Assembly (NCBI GenBank): GCA_030407005.1 | Contig: JAUDYN010000009.1 | Location: 186,001-250,000, forward strand | Direction of reading: 5' to 3' | Length of the DNA: 64,000 nucleotides | DNA from: Desarmillaria ectypa | Taxonomy: Eukaryota > Basidiomycota > Agaricomycetes > Agaricales > Physalacriaceae | Shown: in pieces, positions 33,216-44,489 of the stretch | Numbering within the stretch: position 1 is the first letter of the stretch | Layout of the letters: each line of letters begins with the position of its first letter | Notes under the pieces: generated by a model | What the model was told of the DNA's origin: nothing | Seen by the model: the letters and a program-made list of their open reading frames with translations, nothing else | Databases searched by the model: none | Program-made: the position numbers and the translations under genes

Positions 33216-35569
33216 ATGGCTCCTTCAGTCACCATAAACAAGCACACCACTGCCTCCATTCCAAGGCCACATATTCTTTACACCATCGAAGTCACTCGAA
33301 ATGGCGCTCACACCGTTGTGGATCGGAGGTACAGCGAGGTATGTATCATACAGTCTACATTACCACCGTAAAGGACTAAGTGCTAACTATACCTATAGTT
33401 TGTCACACTCAATGACACGCTCCAAGTGACTAAATACGCGCTCCCTCCCAAGCGCATACTGGCAACGACCTTCATTCCCTCTGCGTGGCTCGACGATGAG
33501 CTCATCAAGGAACGAAAGACGGGATTGAAAGAATATCTGGCCAATCTAGTGAAGGACCCTCAGTATAGCAGCAATCCGGTCCTGCGGGAGTTCATCCTAC
33601 CCTCCAAACCCTCTCCGCCTCGTCGACTCCAAGACGACCTGCTCCACCTCGAAGATGCCATACCCTCAACACTGTCCCGGAAAGCGGCTTTGGCTGTGGT
33701 CAAAGGTGGAGTCAAGGCACAGTCGACTCCAATTGCTGCGGCCTACTATCCCGGTGTGTACGGCGTAATTATATTCATTCGATCCCGGCTTACCAGACAG
33801 CCATCAGATTGGAGCGCCAGTAGTTTCCCACCGGAAAATTTAGACTATTCCAAATTCGACATTCTTTTCTTCGGTAGGTATTATTTGCACATGACGTTCT
33901 GTAAGCGGCGATACTGACACACGTGGACCGCCAGCTTTCGCTACGCCTAACTCTTCTTCAGGCTTGACCTGGGACTCTGGTAGTCAATCTATTCTCCAGA
34001 GGCTTGTCACTAGTGCTCGAAACAGTGGCAAAGGAACGAAGATTGTTCTATCAGTCGGTACGTCGTAGCATTTTGATAAATTCCGTACACTGAAAACTAA
34101 CGATATGATCAGGTGGGTGGGGTGGTAGCTACTGGTTCTCGCAAGCCGTCAGTAGCTTGGCCAATAGAACCACGTTCACCAACGCTCTATCATCCGCCGT
34201 GAGCACGTATGGTCTCGATGGTATGAATTTTCCTTCTTCATTAAATCATAACTAAAAATATGAAAACTTTAGGTATTGATATTGATTGGGTGCGATTCGG
34301 CTTGTCATATACGTTGGCGTCGTCACTTACGAAACGCCGATAGGAATACCCTAACTCTACAGGCGCTGGCAATCCGAACTCTCCGTCGGATGCGGCAAAT
34401 CTTTTACACTTAGTAAAGTCGCTCCGCTCTGCTCTTGGTTCGTCGCGCTGAGTTTGTGGTCGCGAAACGTTGCCTGACCAAGCTTAATTTTAGGAACGAG
34501 CAAGATCATTTCTGCTGCTGTGCCCCACCTGCCATGGCTAGGCTCTAATGGTAGCCCCCTCACCGACGTCTCGGCTTATGCGAAAGTGATGACTTACGTC
34601 AACATCATGTACGGAGACAATTTAGCTTTAAGAACAACCACTGATACACTAGGCATACTTAGGAATTACGATGTCTGGGGAGCATCATCGACGCCGGGAC
34701 CTAATGCTCCACTCGGTAAGATACCAAGTACATGAAATTATGCCCTTAACAATAGCATCTACTTCCAGGGAATCTCTGTGGCACTTCCTCGCAACCTAAC
34801 GCAAACGCTCAAGCCGCTCTGTCGCAATGGACTTCAGCCGGGTTCCCTGCATCGCAGCTCCTTCTCGGTCTCCCACTCTACGGCTACGTATCTCAGAGTT
34901 CCATCACTCGTCTTTCGGGAAGCCTCATGCCCTCGTCCGAGATGGTCCTCATTCAAGGAAACGACGAGCCCGTCGACGGCCAGGCTCGAGTGCACAAGAT
35001 GAACTTCCTCAACGGTGCCCACGCCCGCCCGAAGACTCAAGAAGTCAAAGCGACGGCATCGCTCCAGAGCTGGTGGGGTCAGCAAATACCTTTCAGTTCT
35101 ATTGTGTCGTCTGGTGCTCTGGTGAAGAATGCGGACGGAACTTACTCGGGAAGTGGCGGGTACACTTTCAGTAATGTCTTATTCTTCCAGACTAAGTTAC
35201 CTTCTGATTATTTTTTGCAGACTGGGACGACTGCAGTGACACGCCGGTAGGTAGACCACAAACTATGATAGAATTTGCTGACGCTTTTCTTAGTATTTGT
35301 ATAACACCTCTCAGACGACCGTAGTAACCTATGATGGTGAGTGACGTTCTTTTTTCATGATCAAATATCTCAATCAAAGCCAACAGACTCCTGGTCCCTG
35401 GCGGACAAAGCGACTTTCGCAAAGAATAATGGAATGGCCGGTTGCTTCACTTGGTCCCTTGATCAGGTAAGCTATTCTATTTTTGAGGCATCAAGTTGTG
35501 ATGCTTACCGAGTTCCAGGACGATGGCGTTTCTCTGATGAACGTCATCCGATCTAGTTTGGGGAAGTAG
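33216..35569 (+). CDS. PX-domain / GH18 chitinase fusion (copy B)
   Basis: Exons are 33216-33338, 33399-33753, 33808-33873, 33935-34057, 34113-34220, 34273-34289 (17 nt), 34344-34437, 34494-34608, 34663-34715, 34769-35170, 35221-35246, 35294-35336, 35387-35466 and 35519-35569, giving 551 aa. The start MAPSVTINKHTT is followed by PX features: HILYTIEV, RRYSE/F, ALPPK and ELIKERKTGLKEYL. GH18 features are IAAAYYPDWSAS, KFDILFFAF, IVLSVGGWGGSYWF, the catalytic LDGIDIDWEYP, YVNIMNYDV, WDDCSDTP and GMAGCFTWSLDQDD. There is no signal peptide. The same 17-nt exon carries the catalytic motif in copy A. Copy B has three extra introns and a longer stretch before the C-terminal third. An upstream in-frame non-ATG extension exists, but ATG 33216 aligns with the copy A start. 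Confidence 0.9.
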
Positions 35570-36941
35570 AGCGCAGTTCTTATGAGGCAACGAAATAAAC
35601 TTTATGACGTCACGAAATCATTCCTTGTAGTGCGGCCGATTCATACCATAATATATTGGCAGTCTTCGTTTTCTGCAGCGAGTGACTCGGATGATCTATT
35701 TCAGGGGTGCTTCTTGTGCAGACTCCTTATGCATAAGAATTGAGTCATGCCAGTAATGTTTTTCTTCACAGGCAAGCACCTTCTAGTTGATACTACCATG
35801 TAAGCTGCAGTCCACCCATAGGTATCAATACGATGTCATTTCCTCATATTCCTCGGATACTCTTGAAACTTGTGATCCGTTCAGGGTTCCTCAACCGGGG
35901 GACATGCTGCCGCGATTCACATTTCGGTGCCTTTCCTACGCGACGACAATGCTTCGAGTGTGACGACTTATCGTACACTCTCACTGACTTCTATAGGCTT
36001 CTCCTACCGCCACCCCTGCAGTGGTATCGGGTTCTTTAATATGGTCTGTCGACTATGTAGGAGTCCTCGACAGCTCTGCGAATACCCGTTTCCTTTTTTT
36101 GGACGCATGCTCGTGCGGTTCTGCTTTTGACATTAAGAAGGCGATACCAGTCGCCAAAGATACCTGAAAAAGAGGCCTTAGAGGTCACTTTGTGTGCTGT
36201 AGTCAATATGGTGTGTGCTAACATGCTAATGCAACTATATCGAACACCTCACTCTCAATTTCAGCAAAGCGAAGGTTGTATCCCACCGACAAGGCTTACA
36301 GTGTCAAGTGACAAATCTGATGCATCTCCTTCCCGCAGTGTTTGGCGGAGCCGGTCCACGGTCCCTTCTCCGATCCTTCCACGATATATCTAGGGCAGAC
36401 TCGCAATTAAAGATATTCAGTACGCTGTCTACCTTCCGCCATCGTATCCAGCTACATCTATAGTACAATGTTATTTGAAACATCAGGGCGAGCTTTTGTC
36501 TGGACGTCTCCACCTTCTAATAGTACTTGCGAAAAGTTTTCAACCGGTGCTGATTTTGTCCAGCGGCATGTGGGCTCCGATACTGTTAGCATCAAGGGGA
36601 CTTCTTGCGTCATACTAGCTCATCTTCGGCGTCAGTACACGGCTTAAGTGCGTACATCTCTGTCTTCGTCTCTTCTACCATTTGTTGGGTATATCATATA
36701 CTCGGTTCTTATCTTTAGTTGGTAAGCTCGGTGCTTCCTAGCGTTCCTATAAAGCAAGATCGCCGCAGACGTGCGTGTCAGACTCTTAACTCTTTCAACA
36801 TTCGAAGAGCGGATGGCGCAATTTTGAAATGGAAAAGCATCATCTATATTCGACTGGGTCCGGAATCACGTACCGTTACTTAAGAGTATCAATAGGCATG
36901 TGTACATCGGTACTGCGCTCTTCCCCTCCCGTGCTTTCACC
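35570..36941. other. About 1.4 kb intergenic region
   Basis: No supported exon. It should hold the 3' UTR of copy B and the MFS promoter. Confidence 0.45.
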
Positions 36942-39148
36942 ATGAACAAGCAAGACCAGGACGACTCAAACAAGTCTCTTTCTCTCGCGGATGATACCAA
37001 AAAAGGACCTGATATTCCCACACAAACCATCGACTATGATGAGGCCGCTGCTTCCAGCAATCCTTACTATTTTCCGCGACTATCATGGACAGACCAGGAG
37101 GAATCGAAGATTATTAGGACACTCGACACACGCTTGTTCCCCTGGATTCTTCTCACCACCTTTGTTCTAAATATGGACCGCACCAATCATTCCAATGCCG
37201 TTTCGGATAACTTGGCAGTGGATTTGGGCTTCACGAATAACACTGTCAACCTAGGAATAGCGGTGTATTCTGTGATATTCTCCTTCGCTTGTCTTAGTGG
37301 TGCCGTCATATCGAAGATTGTTGGACCTGCTCGATGTATATACCATATATTCTTATCCTCTCATTCACGTTTCCGACTTTTTGCTTTTCATGATAGGGAT
37401 TCCGGTACTGATGTTTGCATGGGGTCTCGTTACCATGGCACATGCTCTAATCACCGATAGAGGCGGTTATCTTACAGGTAGGCTGAAAGTCCTGGCTTCA
37501 CTTTGATATGACCGAAACTTCTGTGTTTTCGCGCAGTTAGATGCAGTGAGTCCATCGATATTCTCAAGCTAAACATTACCTGACCAGGCATGTCAGTGAT
37601 CGCTTTAACCGAAGGCGGCGTCATTCCCGCGACACTGGTCTACTTGGGTTCATTCTACAAAGGCACCGAGCTGGCTACTCGTTTGGCTTGGTTCTGGGGT
37701 ATTCAGACTATCGCAAGTGCAGTTAGTGGGCTGATGGCTAGCGGACTTCTCCAGCTTCGAGGAGTTGGGGGCTTGGAAGGCTGGAAGTGGCTATTCTTGA
37801 TTGACGGTATTATCACGGTTGTTGTTGCTGTCGCAACATGGTGAATCTCTCGTATTTATATTGTTCTCAACAGCAATATATCTTACCCATACTCTGTAGG
37901 TTTTATCTCCCAAAAAACATTACTCAGACTGCTGGCGGCCTTCGAGGCCGGAAGCCTTGGTTCGACGAAAAGCAGCTTCGCATTGGTGTCACGCGAGTTA
38001 TTCAAGACGACATTTCGAAGCGTGTCTATGAGTTAATTTTATGTTCCTGTTCGTAAATCTTAGCTGACGGATATTAGGCAAAAAGTCAATTGGTCCGACG
38101 TGAAAGACGCCGCCACAGACCTTGGTTTATGGGGACACCTGCTCATCACGGTCATAGGGATGACTCCAACAACACCGCTTGCAACTTGTATGGTTCTCAC
38201 TTTGCATTCTTGGTCCCTCTAAACCCAGATTTCTAGATCTCCCGACCGTTATCAAGTCTTTCCATTTTGATGTCTTCGTTGCAAACGCTTTAACTGCACC
38301 CCCATACGTTCTTCAATGCATAATGATGGTTAGCTTCATCTGGCACTCTGACAGAGTCAGAGAACGTGGATTGCATGGCGCCTTTGGTGGTCAGTCTCAT
38401 TGATCGTGAAATAGCTACAGACTAAAGTTCTGGATTTCTAAAGCGGCTTGGCAGCTTGTGGGATGGATTTTACTTCGTGCCTTGCCTTCAGGAACTAGCA
38501 GAGGTGTCAAGTATGTGGTTGATCTCTTTGTAACAGATTGCGCCTAGTAATTGTGGAACAGATATTTTGCAGCCGTCGTAGTCGCGGCTTGGCCTTATAC
38601 ACACCCACTAAATATTGCATGGATGTCAGAAAATACTGGGTACTATATGTTTAATGGTACGACTACATAACACCTGATCACTTGACTTCCGTAGGAGTGT
38701 TGGAAAGAGAACCCTTGCGTCTGGCTGCGTCATATTTGCTGCGAATATATATGGAGGTGCGTCTTCTTCTGCTGAAGAAGTACAAGGCTCACGATGAGTA
38801 TTGGTAGTGTGGGGATCACAGGTATGTTCAGTAGAGCGAGTCTTTACGATGAGAGCTCATCTGCATTTAAGATATACCAGAGCGATGATTCACCAGGTGA
38901 GCGCTTTTCTGTTGCTTCATAATGACAAGGACTAACTCCTCCTAGATTATAAACGAGGAAATACAATCAACATTTGCTTCGCAAGTGTTGCATTGATCCT
39001 GTGGTTCGTACAGAAATACTACTACCGTTATCGAAATGCACGAAATGCAACACTCTATGCCGAATTGAGTGAGCACCAGAAGGCAGAAGAAAATGATAGA
39101 GCAGAGGGGAGAGGAAACCGGGGCCTCACCTTTAGATTTACTACATAG
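36942..39148 (+). CDS. MFS transporter, DAL5-like (anion:cation symporter) family
   Basis: DAL5-like carriers are plasma-membrane proton symporters for allantoate, nicotinate, vitamins or other organic anions. Exons are 36942-37335, 37397-37477, 37537-37545 (9 nt), 37588-37840, 37900-38031, 38078-38187, 38237-38386, 38444-38510, 38562-38639, 38695-38756, 38808-38821 (14 nt), 38872-38896 and 38946-39148, giving 525 aa. A hydrophilic N-terminus of about 60 residues precedes LLTTFVLNMDRTNHSNAVSD, the usual first helix. TEGGVIPATLVYLGSFY, WFWGIQTIASAVSG, GWKWLFLIDG and WFYLPKN match the family. Hydrophobic blocks are consistent with twelve helices and a short cytosolic C-terminus. The substrate cannot be deduced. 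Its stop lies only 14 bp from that of the convergent esterase gene. The donor ending exon 5 (GTTAAT) is weak. Confidence 0.9.
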
Positions 39149-39162
39149 ACACTCGTAATTAT

Positions 39163-40779
39163 TCATCTTGATACGGGCGTAGCCCATCGGGACTCCGGGC
39201 GTAAGCCCCAATTCACCAACCAATCTATAAACTTCCCGGCGATCTTCTCATGACCGGGGACGTTTGGATGCACGTTGCTATGGCATCAGTCAGTAACGTT
39301 CGACGAAGAACCTAGTGAAAGCATACTCCGGGAACACATCATTCCATGTCACCCAACCTGTCGTATTGACAAGGAAGACATTTCTATCGTTGCTGCCCAA
39401 AATACGATGCTGAGCAAGAGAATAAAATGCTACCAGACTTCGGTACCTCATGCTCACTATCTCCTCGTACTTTCCCTCGTAATAATAGCTGATTTCTCCA
39501 TCTGAAGCTGGCCAGCCCCACTGAAGTTGTTGTTGAATGATAGGTCAGTTTACTTAACTGTCGCGTACAGGTGTGAGGACGAAAATTGGTTGTCTGTCGT
39601 AAATCCGACGGAGGCGGTGTATAAAGTCGAGGTATACCTATAATGTGTATGAGCTTCTCGAAATCCGTTGGCACATCAGGTACTCGCCTGGACAAATTCA
39701 TCCCCCGAAACTTGCTGAGAGGCGTCATTTGCTCTAGATAGCATTCCTTAGGCATTTAGCGCGGCTTGGACGTGTAATTTACCCTATGTGAATCACTATG
39801 TGGGTAGGAGTTGGCTTATCGCGAGAGAAATTCCATGGCGTCGTATAGTTGTGGTCGATAGTATAATAGTACCCAGTGTCTTCCGTCTATAATAAGGGTC
39901 ATGAGTACCTTGCCAGTAATCGCTTCACTTGATCGACTACCTTGAAGAACTGAAAGGAGATACCATGCACATTGCCGTAAGAATCTATATCCTTAAGAGT
40001 GGTGTCGCGTTATCTGCATCTATTATGAACACGGTAAATTACCGTCAGAGTAGCTCCTGGCTGAGCAATAACTGTATGTTCTGCCTTGAAGCATTCTCCG
40101 ACAAGGAAAGGCCACGCCTGATTTATGCCCTGAGGAAGAGATGGTCCCTACAAGTTCAAGTCAAAGTGAGTTGAAGTAGAGGAACACCTAAACACCCTTA
40201 CTGCAGACAGGGAGTCGCCTATGAATAAGAAAGCAAGCTCCGAGGGCTCGTATGACAGCAGGTTTGCATCCTGTCAGATACTTATCATCAATTGCGATTC
40301 TCAAAAGTAATGCCACGTTTGGCGGCTCACTGAGTTCAACGTCAGGCTTTCAAGATTCATCCGATTATTCTGCCAACCCTCGACATTGATGCGGACGACG
40401 CTACTTCGAGATGAGGATTCCACGGGAATAATATTTGTTCCCGACGAGACGTTTACTGTCGTAAAATTATTATAGTCAACAGATACTGCAATGGACGTCA
40501 ACGGGGACGTCGTGTGAGGTCCCAAATTCAGAGCCAGCGAGCGTAGATTTTGTACATGAAATTTAAATCCTGAGCCCGCCCTGTAGAAGACAACGATGCT
40601 ACGATACTGTCATATCAAGTTGGGTGTATACCCACTCACCACCAGGTGCCCGGTGAAGCATCCCAACGACCATGGAAGTAGATTTGAGAATTGGTGCTCT
40701 CGACTTTCAAACCGGATGTGGACATAACGGTTGTCGATAGAACCAAGTAGCCAAGAACCAGAGACTTCATGAAAGACAT
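39163..40779 (-). CDS. Secreted SGNH/GDSL esterase, CE2-like
   Basis: Exons are 40779-40640, 40580-40331, 40270-40202, 40147-40043, 39991-39941, 39886-39783, 39733-39688, 39637-39569, 39520-39447, 39392-39327 and 39277-39163, giving 362 aa. The start MSFMKSLVLGYLVLSTTVMS is a signal peptide. A beta-sandwich-like N-terminal domain follows (YFHGRWDASPGTWWAGSGF, RINVEGWQNNRMNLE). The SGNH hydrolase domain carries the nucleophile Ser in FIGDSLSAG, block III HIGANDAS and the catalytic DXXH in PDNVHPNVPG. Jelly roll plus SGNH is the layout of CE2 acetyl-xylan and carbohydrate deacetylases, so plant-polysaccharide deacetylation is a fair inference. Intron 7 (39687-39638) begins GCGAGT rather than GT; removing it restores EFVQ/VYLDFIHRLRR. 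An upstream in-frame non-ATG extension was ignored because it would spoil the signal peptide. Confidence 0.88.
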
Positions 40780-41799
40780 GGAAGAAGTTGTAAAACGGAT
40801 ACGATAGCTCAATGTCGCCCTTTTAAGTGCCAGAATCTGAGTCAGGTGCATGAGAAGTGTGTTCAAGTGCCCGATAATGTACCGAACGATACCACGGGTA
40901 GAGCGCTGTTATATCTGCGGATCCTACTTCTGGCGAGGAACGACCGTATGCGATGTGGCTAATTCTAACGCCTCCGCCGTCCGGAGGATTGGCCCGATCC
41001 TCGGACCCTTCGATCCGACTTCGAATACCAGTAGCCTGCAGAGCCACCAGGCCAGTTAAAATCTATGTGAATCTCAGCAATGGTTTTCCTTTTGCCGTCA
41101 TGTAGACAGCCTTCTAAAGGAGTTGTTTCCAGCGCAATCTACGCCCCACTGTCCCCGATTGGGTAAACAAAAAAACTGTTTGACTCTTATACGATAGAAA
41201 TCACTCATAACAAAAACTGGGGTGATTTCCCATAAAATCATGGGGCTGTAAAGTAGGCACTATCTGGAATTTGAATCCTAATAGTGAACGACGGCACTGA
41301 GGACAGAAGGGAAATGCCGACAATTTACAAAAGTGTGCCGGAGATTGCCGGAACGAGGATTTTAGTGCGGTTTTTCATTGGTTTTCATCTGAGGCCTATC
41401 ATATTTTATTCTCCAAAAGGTCTTAGTACCATATGACGGTAAAAACCAAACATCAACTTGCAGTCTAGCCTTTTGCTGTACTAGTTGTCTGCTCTTCTAC
41501 ATGGCTGTATCTGATTGGCATCTGAACCATCTGATGCTGTTGATTTGTTGTTGATTGCTGTGATACCAGTGTTTGACCACTTCTTGACTACCCCGTCAAA
41601 TCCCACCAATTCATTTCGGTACTTGAAAGGAGTCGAACCTGATAGGGGCGCAATACTCTCATCCAATCACTTAGGGAAATGCTGCTGTGCGTTGACAGGC
41701 GCTCGTATGCGATTGGCCGCTCCTGTATCTGCGAAGTTCGCGTGGCAGAGCTCCTATATAAAGACCATTAATTTGGGAAATAGCTCATTCTTTCTTGTG
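40780..41799. other. Divergent promoter region, no supported gene
   Basis: About 1 kb between the esterase and the DUF6533-type gene starts. A minus open frame near 41047-40823 and a plus frame from 41515 show no family features; the latter leads into exon 1 of the next gene. Confidence 0.45.
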
Positions 41800-43401
41800 A
41801 TGTCCAGTGAAACTGAGAACAGCAAGTTCACCGCCCTTTACAAAGGAAACTTGATCCCTTTACATGCCGTTCGTGAGTTCCTGTCTCCTTCTCTGGAGCT
41901 TTCAGGAGTCATAATTCGGCAGTCGTTGGCCTGACTTGGATAGCACATGACTACTGTAAGCACTCCATCCCAGATTCTAACCTTCCATCCTGACGGTATC
42001 GAAGTTGTGACGCTAGAAGATGAGGTGTGTATTTTCTCGACCTCTGGGGCATTGTTTTGATATGGGTACGCCAGATCCGTTATATATGGGTGAGTCCGAG
42101 GTGTAATGGTCAAAATGATATGGAATTTACCTGTGATTCGATAGCCACAGAAACGAAACATAGGGAAAATTATGTTTTTATGGGTATAATTCTTTCCTTA
42201 TTCAATATCAAATCACCTTGACGCCCTTTCAGGTTCGATATTACAGCATAGCGCTACTCCTCTTCGATACCATACAGATTCACGTCTTCTCTATTCCTGG
42301 AATAACGTCTGACAATCTGTAAGTTCGTCTTTTCCACGAATATATGTAGTATTCTCATCAAGGTTGGACAGATGCGTAGCTATGGACTCAATCATCCGGG
42401 TCGTTGGTGCTATAAGCCTGTGGTCTGTCGAGATTATCATGCAGCTACGCGTCTATGCTCTCTTCAAATGTTCAAAAAGGGTATTTTTCCTTCTTATTCT
42501 GAAATTCAATTGTTCAGTTGCCTTGTCCTAGGTCGCTGTGATTAATGGCCTACTATTTGCGGGCTCCATTGTGGGATTTTCGTGGATTTTGGTTCATAAC
42601 GCTGTTAGACGGAGAGCTGTAATTGCCGACGTGATCCATCTACCTCTACCCGGATGCCCTGTCGTTCACTCCGGGATTGAATGGGCCCAATGGATACCTG
42701 GTAAGTATCTCAACTATTGAAATGGAATTAGGGATTTACCTGCTAAATCTCCTCAAGCGACCGCTTTTGAAGGTGTCCTTTTCGGGTTCGCGCTTTTCAA
42801 GACATTAGTGTCAACAGCGGATAGAATTCAGAAGGGACGTAGTGTTTCTCTCTACTCTCTTCTGCTTCGCGACAATATCTTGTACTTTTTGGCGTATGTT
42901 CCACGACTATCATTTTCCTTCACCTTCTAATCCCGCATTTTAAACAGAATATCGTGTATCTTGGTATTCAACAATCTTATGGTGGTCGTACGTCTTCCAT
43001 CTCTTCGAGACAGCCAGTAAGTGCCTGACGCACCTCATTAGGGTGTGACCAAGATACCATGGTTCAGTTACGGGTGCGCACTTTCCTGATTTGAATTTGA
43101 GTTTTATCCATAATACTTCCATAGCCCTTTTCATGCTGCAGTGGGCGTTCTTACAACCCGCATGCTGCTGAATCTTCAGAAGGCTGCTTCTCCTGACATA
43201 CTTGTCTCTAGTTCCGGACAAAGTCGTAGTGACATTCCTGAGAGCTCCCGTCAAGGTAGCCTCACTTGGCGAGCAGCTAGCGTCCCTGCAGTCAGTTTTG
43301 GATCCACGCCCGGATATTCCTATTCAACTGAGTATCATTCGCTGAACGCATTCCCAATGCGGGGTGCCATCGATTTGGAAACGCCAGGGACAACAGCTTG
43401 A
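41800..43401 (+). CDS. DUF6533-type seven-helix-like membrane protein
   Basis: DUF6533 proteins are expanded membrane proteins of Agaricomycetes with no settled function. Exons are 41800-41872, 41923-41955, 42005-42024, 42075-42089 (15 nt), 42145-42183, 42233-42318, 42363-42480, 42532-42700, 42758-42893, 42948-42987, 43042-43073 and 43125-43401, giving 345 aa. The diagnostic N-terminal region reads LVGLTWIAHDYFVTLEDEIR then YIW, assembled across four exons. Hydrophobic segments follow (VRYYSIALLLFDTIQIHVF, VVGAISLWSVEIIMQLRVYA, VINGLLFAGSIVGFSWILV, FEGVLFGFALFKTLV, ILYFLAISCILVFNN). The tail of about 70 residues is Ser-rich and hydrophilic. A decayed copy of the same gene lies about 1 kb downstream, so the locus has duplicated. 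Confidence 0.82.
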
Positions 43402-44489
43402 TTTATTAGCGTTCTCCACGTATCTATTTATTTTGATCTTTGAACCCATATCCAACGCAACGTGTGATACAGATGAGATATCAAGGGCTCTAGGAAAATA
43501 CTGACATTCGGGCGTATAGCACTATGCCACGACCCGCATGTTTTAGATCCATTTGCAGACAGATGGAATATACATCGCCTGGAATCCTGTGCTCGGATGC
43601 ATTGGCTAATGGCCAACCAGTTCCATGCCCTGACATGCCTATGATATTAGCCCGGGATGATACATATAGAGAGTAGTCGTTTCAAGGATGTTGTAATGAC
43701 AAGTACCGCGCATCACAGCGCAGTCGACATCGGGATCTTCGGTTGTCAGGCAAGGAAACATTGTTCTCCTCCTCGGCCTTGTTCACTGCATAGTATTGCT
43801 TCTATTAGTGTATATGGATGTAGATAAATAGCTGGATGAATCACGATGACCCTCGCCTGTTTGCGAGGGTTCCCTGCTGAAATCCGTGTAAGCGCTGGAG
43901 AATTACCGCCCATTCTAACAAAAGAGTCTTTAAATAACAACGAGGGGCCGCTGATTCTTGTTACCAGGGGCCGCTGATACTCAACCGCTAATAATAACCT
44001 CTGTAGAAGTCGGGCTATCCTTGCACAAGGGACGCCATGGAGCAAATTAAGGGGATATGACGAATGAACAGGTCCGGACAAATTGTGGAATATGGCATCA
44101 TTCGTTTCAAATTTCGCTCTCGGTTCCGAGAATCCAAATCTTCGATCAGCCCTCCTCCTCCCAGCCAACCAACACTTGACCAGAATCAGCAGCTGATAGA
44201 ACGAGAAAATTTTTGGTCTACCAATGTCCCTGTACTTCAAAAATTTTCTCTGGCCAACCTATGCAGACAACGACATTCTCATCGCGAGACGTTATCAGGA
44301 CGACTGTTGCAATTGTTCATTGATCCACAGCCGGACCGGATTCTACGTAGATGAAACTCATCAACCCAAGTCAATGGATGCCATATATTGCCGATCACTC
44401 TCTTCAATGTGATATCATTGCCTCGGTAATTATATACGGTGATTATCCCCCGTATGTCATCATCCACGCTTCGTGAGAATAATATGAAC
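43402..44489. other. Region between the DUF6533-type gene and its decayed copy
   Basis: No supported gene. A minus open frame at 44240-43746 has no recognisable domain. A perfect 8-bp stem hairpin (ACCCTCGC ... GCGAGGGT) lies at 43849-43870, and a short direct repeat (AGGGGCCGCTGAT) occurs twice near 43944 and 43967. Confidence 0.4.

Noticed and set aside
41590..41660. Possible minus-strand tRNA around GTCGAACC
   Set aside because: A T-loop-like GGTTCGACTCC is present, but no matching acceptor stem or anticodon arm can be drawn.
43849..43870. Perfect 8-bp hairpin as a terminator or RNA element
   Set aside because: No adjacent transcript or T-run, and a bacterial-type terminator is not meaningful here; kept only as a remark.
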